This document shows positions 11,933-25,415 of a DNA stretch of 64,000 nucleotides, in pieces; position 1 is the first letter of the stretch, and every line of letters begins with the position of its first letter. A program made the position numbers and the translations under genes. The notes under the pieces are model-generated. The model was not told where the DNA came from. It ran no database searches and saw nothing but the letters and a program-made list of their open reading frames with translations. Origin of the DNA: Boswellia sacra (Eukaryota > Streptophyta > Magnoliopsida > Sapindales > Burseraceae); the NCBI GenBank assembly GCA_013180625.2, contig SNVD02015981.1:806001-870000 (forward strand), read 5' to 3'.

Positions 11933-12761
11933 AGCAAGGTAAGTTAGCTTAACTAATGCCTCGATATATATAGTACTAATAAATGTTAGTGATATATATT
12001 AGTATATTAATTATTAGTCATAATATACTAAAAAGACATAACTTTTGACGAGTTACATAAAATTTAAATATGACATTAATATACTTATGTATTAGTAATA
12101 CAGACGTGCATGCTTTGCAAAAATTAAAAATAAGATTGAGTTTAGTTTAGATACAAAGAAAAAACAAACAATTTTGGTTGCATATTTTGGAAAAAGAGGC
12201 TGGATTTAGAAAATATAAGTTATCAACTTAATGCGTTAGCTACAACATTGCACGGGTCGATGCGCATAAGTCTAAGTCATAGTATCTATTGTTATAACTA
12301 GGACGCTTGGGACTCTCTATCCTATAAAAATATCAAAATAACTAATATTGATTCGGTCCCTACATTTATTTGTGGCCCTGAGGAGCCATATGAGGTGAAA
12401 ATTTCACGTACAGTTCGTAATGTTCCATCAACACACTAAAAGTGTTATATAATATATCCAGTGTGGAAGTAGGCCAACATTTCTATTGGCAAAGAGGAGA
12501 TTTCCAAGTGTACGCCCAAGTAATATGGATTGATCATACCTTGTAAATTATCTCTATTTTCTTTTGTCAATTAATCCTTTTCATATTTGTATAGAAATTT
12601 TTGTACCAGAAATAATGGTATATCTAATTGTAGTTTAAGTATAGTACGAAAAAGTGCTCAGCGAAGAAAAACAAATGCTCTCTCACTCTATTGCTTCTCC
12701 CATTTTATGGGTCATTAAAGTTACTAGTCCGGTACACGAGCGGACAAAGACATACGTTGAT

Positions 12762-12768
12762 TGGCCCA
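12762..12768 (+). promoter_or_regulatory. GGCCCA element upstream of OEP39
   Basis: TTGGCCCA lies about 380 bases before the start codon. GGCCCA/TGGGCC (site II-like) elements are common in promoters of plant housekeeping and organelle-protein genes. Only position and sequence support it; no clear TATA box was seen closer to the gene. Confidence 0.3.
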
Positions 12769-13147
12769 GTTGGAGCGGTCCAGGATCTTAACAGTTGCCT
12801 CATATTACAAGTAAAATGGATAGACAAAAGGCAGGGAAAAGGGAAAAGGGGCTTCTCAAATCCACGTGCAGACGAGGCAAAAGAGATAACAAACTTGAAA
12901 ACTCAAAGCTTCTTTACCCATCGCTACAAGGCACCAAGCCCACTCTTTTGACGCGCATGACTTATATTACACAAACATCCTCTTTCACTTTCACCTCCTC
13001 GCTTTAACTGTCTTTCTCCTTCTTCAAACCATTTGCATGAACGTGGGTTACTCTACTTCATTCATTCGATTCCGTTACTCCATGCAAACCCATTGCTTGA
13101 CTTGCCCATTTCTTTGAATTTATGGTTCATGCGCTGCTGATGTCGTT

Positions 13148-16100
13148 ATGGGCGCTCAGAAGAGCATCCATGCTGGCAAAGGTCTCTCACTTTCTCTCTC
13201 TCGGTTGTATGTGTATACATGTTCATGTTTTGATAGATAAGATATATAGTAGGGGTGGTTCTTCATGGTTATTTTGTTTTGTTGTTGTTGTTGCAGCCAA
13301 GATTGATGTTAATGTTGATTTCACTCACAAGCTTTGCGCTTCTTTGATGCTTCCTGCTCTCAGGTTCATTTTCCCATCAGTCTCTTTTTTTCTCTTTATT
13401 GTCTTTTAAGGAAAAATGAAAAATTGTTACTGCTGCGAGTGTTAGTGTAATCAAGCTCTCTCTTTTATATTGACAGGAACACTGGCAGTCCACTTTCTCT
13501 AGTAATTGGCAGGTGGGATTTTTTTTTTTTTTGGGATAGTTGTGGTAGATAATTGGTTATTTGGTTTTGGGGGATGTAGGAGAAAACAAAATTTCTTATA
13601 AGTGTGGAGATAATGAGAATGAGGTGCATGTAATAATTGGTTTGATGTGTTTATTGCAGTCTTTGCATAAAACATCCAAATTTATTTGGTGGAAGTGAGA
13701 AGCTTGATGTATCGTGGGATAAGGGGCTTTATGATTCAAATGTGTTGGTAGCTTATAGGAGGCCTAGACCTGAATGGCTTTCTCAACATTGTTTTGTTAT
13801 TCAGGTTTGTACCGCCTTGACATTCTTTTAAACTCATTGTTGTTGACTCTGGTGGATGGTAACCAGTGGGAAGACTACAATTTGTTTTAGGATTGGAGTT
13901 CTGGAGGCTTCTCGAACAATTTCTCTGATTAATGGAAATCTATTGAGTATTTGAAGTGAAAATTAATTTTGAACTGAAATTCAGGGTTTCTGTGATCTGA
14001 TTTTCAAATTGGTTTCCCAGCATTCTCTGTCACCAGAAATTGGCGTCCATGGTGTGCCGATCGACAATTTTTCCCGTTCGGGGAGTGGAGGGGTGAATTT
14101 GTCTCGTTTATCACTTGGGTTAGATATGAGTGAGCCTACAAGTTCCAAATGGAGCAGTACAACTAGTATAAAATTTGAGGTTTGACAAAAATTGTTGATT
14201 TGTCACATACTAATATCTATTTGGCAATTGGCATATGTTTTTTTATTGCATGTTCATATGCAATTAATAGGTATGTAGTTATTTTAAAATAGAAAATAAT
14301 TACAGTGAGGCATGCAGCATGTCCGCCCTGTGAATGATGATTGGCGCTGTATAACCAGAGATCTTGATGGAATTCCTGTGACTTGCAGGTGATTCAGACT
14401 AGTAATTTGCTTTTCAAATGATATGATAGTCTGATTTTTAACATTTTCTCTCTAATGCTTGCTATGCAGTGGTAGTACCTCTGACAGTATGGTAGTTTTA
14501 AAGCAAGAATCCCGATATGCGAAGGCAAATGATCACAGTTTTTCTCGTGTAAAGTATCTTTTCTTGCTGATCTATAGTGCAGCGTTTTTCCTGTAATTTG
14601 ATGTGTGCATCTTTGCGTGTTATTTTTCCTTGTATTCCTCTAACTATGAGTTGCTCTTATTTTCAGTTTAGTTTGCAAATAGAACAAGGAATTCCAGTGC
14701 TATCCAAGTGGCTAATCTTCAATAGGTTCAAATTCATTGCATCGAAGGGTTTAAGACTTGGACCAGCATTTCTCTTGACAAGGTTAGTTATAATGGAAAG
14801 CTGTAGTTAGAAACCGGAGAGCTGGGAGGCTAGGATCTGATTTGGGAGATATGTTAGGAAATATAACAGTTGCTCTTAATGACTAGATTACGCAGTTTTA
14901 GATAACTTGAAACTACTCCATACTTCCACAGCTTTTTTAGTAACTCGGAACTAATAGCTTGAATTTGTTGAATAATGTGGTTCCATTGTCCGAGACTGGC
15001 TAATCCATGGTACCTGCGCAAAGTGCCCTTGCTGCTACACGGATCAAGTGAACCTCACCCGTGGGCATGACTCCAAGGGATTGATTGCATCCTCTAAGAG
15101 TCGACCTCAAACCTATTACTTCTTAGGTTGTAGAGACAAGTGACTTTAACCCTAAGCCAACCCCTTGGGGTTATAATAAAGTAAAATAGTCAATGGTATA
15201 TTATGTGCAAGAAAGAAGCTGAAAGTAGTAATCATCTCTTTCTCTATTGTCATGTTGCTAGGTGGTTATGGAATTGTCTTTATGGCAAAGCTAAGTTGAG
15301 TTGGGTTGCACCAAATTCTTGTGCTTCCTTAATGACTAAGAATCATTGTGCTTTTGGGGGAGGGAAGAAAGCTATGGTTTCGTGGGATTGTGCAAGGATG
15401 GCTGTTTTTTGGGTAGTTTGGTTGGAAAGGAATCGGCGCATTTTTTATGATCGTTTGGAAGATAACATGTCTTTCTTATGATACAAAGTTCATTTTGGAC
15501 TTCTCTTTGGGCCTCAGTATCTTCTGAATTTCGGGGAATTCCTTTTTTCCTTATTTATCATAATTGAGAAGCGGTCATCTTTTAATGTCTGTTAATTTTT
15601 CTTGTATCGTTGGGGTTGTTGAGGTGGCTGCTGAGTTCTTATGTGTATGGGGTGCTTGAGGTCATCGCGGAGAGCTCTTCTATGTTTGGTGTTGTTAAGG
15701 TATTTTTGGGTTTTGCCTTGGTTGTTCAGGGCTCTTTTAGAATGTCCTGTTTAGGTGATTGGGCTTTTGGTGATCCTATGATTTCTTTGTGCTTCTGTTT
15801 TTGTTATTGCTAAAGGACACCTTGTTCTTTATTTGTAAATTTTTCATTCCGTTAATACAATTTTTGTTTTTTATCCAAAAAAAAAAAAGTAAAATAGTCG
15901 ACTGTACTATAAGAGGATGCCAGCCAGACTAATCAACTTAGATTTTTTATCCTTGCTTTATTGTAATCTCTTACCTTTTTCTCTCATAGTTTGACAGGTG
16001 GCTCCATTGTAGGGGACATGGCTCCTTATCAAGCATTTGCAATTGGGGGTATTGGTAGCGTGCGAGGATACGGTGAGGGAGCTGTTGGATGTGGGAGATC

Positions 16101-19100
16101 ATGTTTGGTTGCTAATAGTGAATTAACAGTCCCTCTGGTAAGCAATGTAGTTGTCTTACCATTGTTTTAAGAAGCCTCGAGTTCAGACAATTTTATCTGA
16201 TGTTTTGTTGCCTTCAATATCTTTGATATCTGGCCTTCTTATGATATTGATAGTCTTTTTGCACATGCTGCAATAATAACTGCTTAAAGTTCCTGGATTT
16301 GGCAACTGCTCGTCTTAAGAGACTCAATGCAGATCCGGTTACATTTCATGCAAACCATGGTGACAGATCATGGAACATTTAGGTTACTTCTATAATACCT
16401 AATGATTTCCCTTCTGTTTCTTTTAAGAATTTAATTCCACTGAACCTCAGCTCCTCTGATTTAAAATTCCTTTACTGTTCATACATTTTTGTTAGTGTTT
16501 TGAAGAATATCTAGACAAGGTTTTTATTTTTTATTTTCAAATGTTTTAAAAAATTATTAAATCTGTCTTCATAGTCAGCATGTGCGGAAGCCATTCTTAA
16601 AATACGATTCCATGTGCTTGAAGGCTATTTGATGTAGTTTTTTGTTTTTTTTTTTTTCTAAAAGCTGAATATAAACATAAAATGCAATGCAATGACTTTA
16701 ACAATTAGATTCTGGTGAAGATTTCTTGTTGTTGTATTTAGATATCATTTTTTCTTCTTTATTATGACAAGGACCTATCAGTCAGGAACAATACCAACCT
16801 ACTCTGTTAGTTGTTTGCAAGTGATTTTTGAAATCAGAAAGATGTTATTTACTAGGATAGGGGGTGCATAATTGTAGTGGTGGTTAATGTTGTGTTTTCT
16901 TCTTAATTTAATTGATGGTAGGTCGAGTCCAAGTTTATTGTCTGCATTGGAGGGTTTAAACTCTACCCAATGATTGCAATGCTCTTAGATTTAAACTTTG
17001 ACTGTGTCAGTGATGGTAACTTGGAGCAAGTATTTGATACACTTGATAGCATCTTTAATGACTGAAGGCTGCCTATTTGGGATTGAATAGGTGTGAAGTA
17101 TCTTAAGAGCCCTCAGTAAAGTTGTGCATAATTGTTTTCTGGAAACTGTTTTCTGATAATATAAATATTGAAACGTATGTTGATATTGATGTTTTGGGGA
17201 GTTAGAAAAAAAAAATTTGTAATTCCCAAAGCATAGAATATATTTAAATCATTTTTGGGAGCAAGATTTGATTTGTAAAGCGAGTTTTACGTTTTCCTTT
17301 ATTTATTTATTTATTTTTCAGTTACAGTGCACAAGCATTTTTTGTGTGCTTTGGATTTTTAAAACTATAAGCAAGTTTTGAAGACAATTTTGAATGGCCC
17401 CCCGTAAGGTCCTTGACCTGTTTATCCCTTTGAAGCAATCAATGATCAAGAGATTTTTAAGCCGTGGTGTAAGCTTTTATGTAGTCTAGGATATTTTCTT
17501 TCCACTATCTTTTTTGTTTATTGCTAGGTCAAATTAGAACTGAAGACCTTTCTTAAGCCCACCTGGCTACCCATATCTTTACCAACTGAGCCAAGGTAAA
17601 ATGATATGGAATTTTCTTTTCAGTTACTATTATCTTCTATTGTAAAATGCATGGTATCTTTTTTCCTTGCTCCACCCACCACCTAGCGCCTACACCAATT
17701 TCACCCCTCCTCCCATGCATATCGGTCTATATATTGTTCCGGCCAACAAATTGGCATGGGTTGGTATGCTCCTACTTTGTACTTTTGAAGTAAGATAGAA
17801 TAACTTAAAAGCATCTTGGAAAATACTGTTTTCAGGTTGAATCCATAGGAACATGATCTTTTCCTTTGTCCTCTGTTTCTGCTATTAGGATGTGGGAAAT
17901 TTGGAAGTTGTTTTTATAGTCTATGATACTTCAAGGAAGGGTGAAATTTGTGTGGTATTTCAGATATTTCAGATCTTTATTCTGATTAAGACTTTGCATA
18001 ACATTAACCTGAAACCTGTGATAAGATGGAGGTTTCCTTGTTGTTAGGATTTTTTTTCTTTTAAATTTTTAAAATTACATTTGGGATTTTTTATATTAGT
18101 TTTAAGTTTCTTTTTGGGAGGTAGACATGGTTTAGATGTCATTTTGATTGCTGATTGTTTTTACGAAACAGAAAAGGCCAATGTATCTACTGTATGCTTG
18201 ATTTTGCCACGGCCCCCAGCTCATGACATGGTTTATTAAAATTCCCTACGTTTTGGTTTTAGAAGGAAAGACTTTGGACTCGAGTGAAAACATTAGGGGT
18301 GACAAATATAATTATTCTGCTAGTTATGTGTTTCTGATAGTGGTGAAATAGGTTGGTTCAGGGCTTTTTAGTCACAGTGTCCTACCCTTTGTTTACTTTT
18401 ATGTTTGATTTGCTCAAGAAGTTCCTAATGAATGTGTTCAAGGGTCTTTTTCAGCATTTAAGCTCATTGACATGAACTTTATGATTTGGTAGTGCTAGAC
18501 TTATAGCTCAAATACAATCAAAAGTCTACAACCTGATGTGACGGGTTACATGACGAAAATTCACTAAAAGAGGAAAAAAAAATTAATGAAGGCAGTTACA
18601 TCTCTAGTAGGATTTTGCTTCTCAGGCTGCCACATCAAGTTGTAAATTTTGGATTGTATTTGGGTTGTAAGCCTAGCAATATTTTTATGATATTTACAAA
18701 AAATATAAAAATAGATTTTCCTATCTTGTGACCAGTGGAAACTCTTGGCTTGCCCTATGAATATAAACATATTTTTCATACATATATCATTTGTCTTTCA
18801 TTTTATTCTTTTCTGTTTTGCTTAAGATGTTCTAGTAAGTATTGTTGGCTTGAGATGATTTTTGTCCAGGCACTAATTGCTCCTCTGAATTATAATGCTG
18901 GCTTCCTTTTTGCGATTGATAGGCTTTTGCCTAGTCTCACTTGACTCTCTGCATCTTACTCTTGACAACTATGACAGTTAGAATGTAACGGCAATTACCC
19001 TTCAAAACTGAATGGCTATGCCATATCTTTTTTGGTTGTCTATATCTACTAAAATTCTTATTTATAGCTGTTGTACTTTCTACACTAGGATGTAAGCACA

Positions 19101-20476
19101 ATCCTAATGGTTTTTAGCTGTCATTCTTTGTGTGGTCTACTTTAGAATTTGGTCAAGCATGAATATTGTTACTACCAGGTTTTGCTTCATATGGTTGAAA
19201 AAAATGTAAATTTTGGGATGATGAAATATTTTGATATAATAGTGGTGCAATGGTGGCAAAATATCATGTATGCGGATAAATATGATCATTGTTGGATTGT
19301 ATAAGTGGCATTTGATCAAATCATGCTGATATTCAGAGTTCCAACCAACTGGCATGAATATGTAGTTATTTTAATAACATTTGAGAGAGAAGATAAAAAG
19401 TGAGCCAACTTCCTCACATTTTGTGATAAAGTTTGATGTGTTCTACAACTTGCCAGTAAAATGTCCTCTGATTAATCATGAAATTTCTATTGGTGAAATG
19501 AGGACTTTTTTCACTTATGCATCTTTGAATACTTATTTCTGACCTCCGACGAGTTATGATGACAAGGGAGCCTTTCTTACTATTTTCAGAACAATATGAT
19601 GGATGGCGCTGTTTTCTTGGATTGTGGAACTGACTTGGGTTCTGGTCGTCAGGTGCCAGGTGAGTTCCATTCTTTCACTTGCCGATGAAACAGGCAATGC
19701 TGATATGTACCCATCCCCCATCCAGATATGACACTTCATTTCAATTTTTAGATTTCCTCAGTACCATTTCTTTATTAATGAATGTGTCCATGATAACAAT
19801 CAAAATTGCAAAAAAAGGGAAGACAAAATTATTAATAATAATTATGCTCTAACTAAAAAAAATGAAGAATGTGCCTTTTTCAAGTCAAGAAATTTGACCT
19901 GTTGAGGAGATTTTGTCAGTGCACCTCTTCTGCATGACAATAACATTTTCATCGTTCTTGGTTCCTTTTTTAATCTATTTTTTGCCTTTGAGCAAACTTA
20001 CTGTGTGATAATTTCTTCTTATCAAGTCTCATCATATGGTCAACCACATGCCGAAGAAATGTGTATGTTCTTTAAAAGTGGACAATATAAACTCTATGGC
20101 CTCATATGACTTTTTCTTGTTAGCCTAAGTCATATTTTTCTCTGCTGATTTTTCATGAATGGTCTACTTGGCAATTTTGAAAATCAACATTGCTTCTCTT
20201 TACTTGGACTCTTTATATGCTATTTAAATTTTATATTCTTGTAATTAGTCCAGTGTTGCCTTGTAATGCTCTTTCAAGAACTCAATTTTTCTACTAATCT
20301 TTGACATTGGAGTTTCAGGAAATCCATCTCTGAGGCAGGGAAAACCAGGATCTGGAGTAGGGCTTGGATATGGCCTTCGATTTAAATCTCCTTTTGGTCA
20401 CTTTCAGCTTGATTATGCCATCAATTCATTCCAACAAAAAACAGTCTACTTTGGCATCACCAATCTTGCTTCATGA
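13148..20476 (+). CDS. OEP39: Outer envelope protein 39-like, POTRA-less Omp85 barrel
   Basis: Eleven exons: 13148-13181, 13297-13363, 13477-13512, 13660-13804, 14021-14179, 14318-14388, 14470-14548, 14667-14782, 15990-16137, 19590-19659 and 20319-20476. They total 1083 bases and encode 360 residues. The product starts MGAQKSIHAGKAKIDVN and closely follows the Arabidopsis P39/P36 (OEP39/OEP36) proteins, which are Omp85-superfamily barrels of the chloroplast outer envelope related to OEP80 but lacking POTRA domains. The Omp85 loop 6 signature GSVRGYGEG is at about residues 258-266. The last residues form the terminal beta strand and end in NLAS. No transit peptide is expected, as the family is outer-membrane. 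Intron 8 (14783-15989) holds a SINE and a LINE tail, and intron 9 is 3.4 kb with a further SINE. Its function in plants is not settled. Confidence 0.93.
14985..15173 (-). mobile_element. tRNA-derived SINE in OEP39 intron 8
   Basis: On the minus strand it begins CCAAGGGGTTGGCTTAGGG, giving an A-box-like TGGCTTAGGGTTAAAG, and the B-box-like TAGGTTTGAGGTCGAC follows. The ~190-base unit is more G+C-rich than its surroundings. Its head lies only about 5 bases from the target-site duplication of the LINE at 15178. Confidence 0.6.
15178..15899 (+). mobile_element. 5'-truncated L1-type LINE tail with target-site duplication
   Basis: Direct repeats AAAGTAAAATAGTC at 15178-15191 and about 15886-15899 flank the element, the right copy following a poly(A) run. 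The interior codes, at 15203-15478, for a zf-RVT domain (reverse-transcriptase-associated zinc-binding): C-K-K-E-A-E-S-S-N-H-L-F-L-Y-C-H-V-A-R-W-L-W followed by W-L-E-R-N-R-R-I-F. That is the C-terminal end of plant LINE ORF2. The reverse transcriptase and endonuclease are absent, so it is a dead 5' truncation. It lies in sense orientation in intron 8 of OEP39. Confidence 0.88.
17520..17600 (-). mobile_element. SINE head in OEP39 intron 9
   Basis: The minus strand reads TTGGCTCAGTTGGTAAAG, a strong tRNA-type A box, followed about 40 bases later by TCAGTTCTAATTTGACC, a B-box-like block. It is a tRNA-derived head of a SINE; the tail end is not clear. Confidence 0.5.
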
Positions 20477-21679
20477 ATATCTTAAGGTCAAAAGAAGTGG
20501 CAAACTTCATGCCTTTTCCTTGTTTATCTTGGTAAGGAACGATCCTCATTTTGGGGGAACGAGTAGAGGGGGGAGGATACGAAATGGAATTTGGGGTCAA
20601 AGAATCATTGGCCTTCTCATAAGTGCCAGCATACTAACTGTTCCCAATCGCTAATGAGTTGCATATTCATGGAGAAGAGTGTTGAGGCTGCATATATCCA
20701 CGTTTCTCTTTATTTCCCCATACACAGGCATTGGCTTAGAAAATTAAAGATTACCGGAAATATATGTTGTCTTGTCATTCATTATTTCTTCTTCTTCTTA
20801 TTATTATTACTAACATTTGATTCCTGGCACATAATTGTAATTTACAAATATTCTTTGCACTAGACGATGGTTCATTTCATGTTTAAACAAAGTTCTCTTT
20901 TTGCTCTGCTAGTCTCTCCTCTGCAGCTTCCTGGAAATCTAGAAGTAGTATGGCTTACCATGCTAGACCCCTTAGAAAGTAGTAGAAATCATATTTTGTT
21001 TTCTGTTTTTGTATTTGATAGAATGGGAAGTAGAATAACATTACATTCTAGAGTAAGATACAACATGTTCTGATTGATAATACCGAAGCCACCCACAACT
21101 AACAGCCCTTACCACCATGACCTTCCTCTTGGCCAAGCTTCAAAGAAAACCACTGGAAATAATTGCTGTGTGGGTGGTAGTTAGCATAAGTTGACAAGAG
21201 CTACTTGGCTGGACCTGTTGCCAAAGAAACAATGCACTGCAAAGCTGTCTTTAAAGTGCATAGTAACTTTGGCAACAGTTCCAGCTGAGTTGCTTTTGTC
21301 CATGTATGTTATTTTGTAGAGCAGGTTGTAGGTTTTAATGGGAGGATTATGGAATATATAAAAGGAGTAGGCCAAGATTCCATTAGCCACTTCATTTTTC
21401 GCACAAAGACTACTTGCTTCCAAATTGCTCTTCTTTAACTCTCTTGCCCTCCCACGCCAAGAAACTCATATTTTATTGGGCTACACACTTTGCATAATTT
21501 TTTTCTTTTTCTTTTTTAACTTAAAATTTCAATTAATTACTTATATTTGTATAAAAGCAGTAGAGCAAAGAGAGAATAACTTCTAAATAATACAAAATAA
21601 AAACAAAGTATTTCAAAACTACACTGCATGATTTTAGTCGCGTCGACCCAATTTATGTCTCAAAATAATATTTTATATT

Positions 21680-21680
21680 T

Positions 21681-21773
<93 letters not shown>
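21680..21773. repeat. Self-complementary microsatellite (AC)n(AT)n(GT)n
   Basis: About 10 AC units, about 14 AT units and about 22 GT units in succession. The AC and GT arms are complementary, so the block can fold into a hairpin. Open frames across it are artefacts. Confidence 0.95.
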
Positions 21774-21779
<6 letters not shown>

Positions 21780-22029
21780 AGGCAAGCAATTGTGCAACCA
21801 ATAGCATCTTCAAGAATTTGTATGTTGCTTCTTGTTCTGTACAATGAGACATGTTGCATGCATAAATATAATCTGATCACTCTCAGTGGCTGATGGGGGT
21901 TTTTTGTTATGGCTGGTTTGGTTCGGGGGACCTGCTGTTCAAATTCTACGGCGATTGATCAAGAGTGCTTTAATTTATGATGTCATGTGTGCGGCTGGTT
22001 GGGGTGAAACTAAAGCGCAGATTTTGCGC

Positions 22030-22200
22030 AATCATTGTAACGGAGCGGCTCTGATATAAAATACACTATGTGAGAAGAGCTAGCTGTGTATAATACGTCC
22101 CTGTTTATATAGGGCTGTACAAAGTAATATTATTAAAATTTACAAGTACCACCAACTTGTACAATAAATATATACGATCGCATATGAAAAAATATTATCG
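22030..22200 (-). mobile_element. Possible LTR remnant with primer-binding-site-like motif
   Basis: The minus strand reads TATCAGAGC at about 22047-22055, like the core of the initiator-Met primer-binding site TGGTATCAGAGC. To its right (upstream on that strand) is a stretch with a TATA-like TTATATAGGG on the plus strand near 22104. No second LTR or coding region was recognised. Confidence 0.25.
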
Positions 22201-25200
22201 ATTGAGTCAAAAAATAGTCATAAATGAGAAACTTATAATAAATAATGTAATAATTATATATCTAATAAAAACGTGACATATAATTGTATGTGTAAAATTA
22301 TTCGCAATAATAGATTATATGTTTATTATGGTGCCATGCGACATTGTTAGGTAAGAAGAGTTATTCTATTTAGCCTACACTGAATGTCTTCACAGCCCCA
22401 CTACTAACTAAACCATATTAAACATTTTATATTTAAATGTTATTCACACATTGCCCTTTTACGTTGGTGGGTAAATTTGAGAATTTTTTAACATAATGGG
22501 GTTAAATAGGGACTGCATATAATTTTTTTTTTCTTTTTTTTGAAAAATCAGGGCTCAGTCCAAGCCATTGTGTGTAGATATCTCCGGCTGGTTGGCTTCA
22601 TGCAGGTTAAAGGATCTGGGTGGGCATGCCGGTGCAGCCAATTCCACTAGAAAAGTTCAATATCTTTCTTTACACGAGTCAGATTTAAGTCTATTTTTTA
22701 TTTAACATTTTTTAGACTTATCTATCTTTTCGTATAAAAACTTGAAAAGTTTAAAAATCTCAATACATGTTGAAAACCATTTATATAACCATTTAGTGAA
22801 TCAATTAGTCTAAAAAGAAAGATAAAGATACATATGTGAAAATATGTTTTAAAGCTTTAGAGAGTATTCTTAAATGAAAACCATAACAATTATGTAGTTT
22901 TATTATAAGAATCATTTAAATCATCTTAAAAATTATATTTTTATTGCAAGACTCATTTAATATAATGAATAATAAATTTAACATTACTTTTAAGGTTTTA
23001 ACATGTATGTTAACATATATATTAGGATTAACAAATTTCATGTGCTTTTTTGAAATGGTTAAATAGTTCTTGAGTTAAATATTAATATTATGGGAAAAAA
23101 AAACAAAAACCCACATGTGATTATAAAATTCAAAAAATATATTTTTTATTATTAAAAAAATGTTACTTACCGGACTAAGCAATTGACTGCTGTTGCATCC
23201 ACCTGTCCGTACAAAGTCAAAGGTTAAGGTGGTGGGTTGATGAAGAAATGGGCCAAATGTCCAAGTGTGTGTCGTTAGAAAGGGTAAAAGGACAAAAAAT
23301 CCGCGCAATAATAGGGTGGCCCACCATGACATTATTGAAACATGGTTTTGTATGCTAGTTATAATAGTTGGTGCTTTCCGGATTCAAAGATCCAACCGAA
23401 CCTCTTCAATGCCTCAGGATGATTCATATTTCATCATTTTAAATTAAAAAAAAAAATTGCGGGTATGGAATGCCGTCCACCTATTGGGGGAAGTTGCTTT
23501 GTCTCGTTGAGCAAAAGGCGTTACGTTGAGGGTCTTATTAAGCAACACCATATTCTTTCTTATTAAATTAAGAATATCTTGGAACGGCTACACTTTTCGA
23601 TTAATACTAATATTATAATGAACGCCACTCAACATCAAACTCAAATTAAATATTATAAAAACATGGTCATTGTTCACATAGTGTGTTAGAAAATTATGTT
23701 TTTTCTTGGGTTAGGAAACCATTTTCAATTTCGTGAAAATATATTCAATATAGCCAATCTGTGTCATTCCCATTTATTAACATATGAGAAATTACAATAA
23801 TGAGTGCAAATTTTGCAATTAAACCGGAAAAAAAAAGAGAAAAGAAAAAGAAAAAACAGGTTGATCCATTCCAAATGAGAAAAGGCTCAAACTATTAATG
23901 GAAGACGGAACTCTTGAATTATTTCCTCAACTGCCCACCAACAGCCAAGAAAAAATTAAGGAGCTTTGAGAAATCACAATCACCAACTAATTGGTTAACC
24001 AACAGCAAACTATTATTCTTAGACTAGTGATGCAAGGACGTTTCCATCAACCGTCGGCAGCCTCTCAAAAGGTCCTACGCCTAATTACCAATAATAGAGA
24101 AAAAAAAAAACAAATAAAAATTTACGATTGCTGATCACAACAACCTAACAAAAACCCAACCTCCTCTTTTCTATTTTCAAAACATGATTGTCTCGTGTAC
24201 ATCAACATGGACAAATTCAATACTAGGGGCCTCACATGCAATTTTATGCCTGAAATCCCTTACATTTGATTGAGATTAAGCATACTCTTTAGCTCATGAA
24301 ATCATCAAAAACCACGTTTTTGAAATTATACAAATCATAGCAACTCTCCCCTAAAATTGATCTAATATTTCCTAAAAACTTACAAGAAACTAGGAAAAAA
24401 TTGAAATATGAAATAAAGAGAGAATAGTTACATATAGATGGAATATTACAAAATCCAATTTCAGAAAGAAGAAGCAAAGGGCATTAGCCCAGCTTCTGAA
24501 TTCTTCTTACTCTTAGGCTGAACTCATCACTTTTCCCTCACATTGTTGTGTACTAGATAGATCCTATTAGGATTGCATTACATAATATGTACAACTGATC
24601 AAACAACAAAAAGGTAAAAACCCACTTCTCCTGCTTGCTACTTTTCTATAGCCATTGTTTTACAAAAATTAAGTAGATACATAGCATCAAATCAAAGCTT
24701 TAACAAAAGTGCTTCCCCTAGTACCTCTTTTTGATCCCCCCTGCGTAAAAAAACTCTTAAAGTTCGGAGCTTTTGGGGTTGATAGGTTTTGGGCACTTTA
24801 CGCCTCTTCAAAACCATGTTCCCCTTTAATTTTACTCCACAAGTATCTCTTCATTTCCGCCTCCTCAAAATCTTTTTGTTTACCTGTAAAAAAAATCAAT
24901 GACCCACTCCAATCAACTACGCTTGCAAGTTGTGTATTTATATATATAATTCCATTTAGACAATCAGAAAACAAGATTTTTTTTTAATAAAATATTTGAA
25001 GATGTAATAGTTGCCGCAAAAGTTTTTCAACATAAAACAAAAAGTTGCATTGGACAAAAAGCTTTCTAAACTGCCGAAAGAATATGCTTATCACATAATT
25101 TTAGAACCAAGGCTTTTAATTTGCAAACAAAGCATGACTTTAATTTACAACCCAGTTCTAAATGACAACCATAACAAAAACGTTTACAACATCAGATTCA

Positions 25201-25299
25201 ACAACTACACAGCAGAATTTACAACCCATTTTTAAATCAGTCAAACGACGTAATAGCTATACAAACTCAACCTAATTCAATGTCCTCCCTATGATAATA

Positions 25300-25415
25300 G
25301 TGTATTTAGGGTACATCTGAAAGTACTTTCCAAGAAAGCAATTTATGAAACAAAATATAAAAGCACTTTGATTATTAAAAACAACTCTTAAAAATCACTG
25401 CCAAACGTTCTATTA
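25300..25415 (-). mobile_element. Possible MITE or MITE fragment
   Basis: Read on the minus strand it begins AACGTTTGGCAGTGATTTTT and ends at a GTACTTTCAGATGTACCC block. The GTTTGGCAGTGATTTTT start is reminiscent of ends of plant hAT-type MITEs. The inverted-repeat match between the ends is poor, so this is tentative. Confidence 0.25.

Larger units (their letters stand above)
7381..12690. other. Long A+T-rich intergenic region
   Basis: No protein gene is supported. It contains a palindromic MITE (8890-9070), a SINE-like unit (9718-9880), a cluster of CTGTAG motifs (10450-10540), a MITE copy (10857-11028) and a compound microsatellite (11860-11930), all listed separately. The rest is low-complexity A+T-rich DNA with many stop codons in all frames. 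Confidence 0.6.

Noticed and set aside
11729..11947. Open frame ending in Ile-Tyr and Arg-Glu repeats
   Set aside because: Created by the (AT)n(AG)n microsatellite.
12691..13007. Open frames upstream of OEP39
   Set aside because: They lie in the promoter and leader region, overlap one another and resemble nothing known.
15610..15813. Hydrophobic open frame in the LINE tail
   Set aside because: It is past the zf-RVT end of ORF2, in the element's 3' UTR.
21653..21880. Open frame with Thr-His and Ile-Tyr repeats
   Set aside because: Created by the (AC)(AT)(GT) microsatellite.
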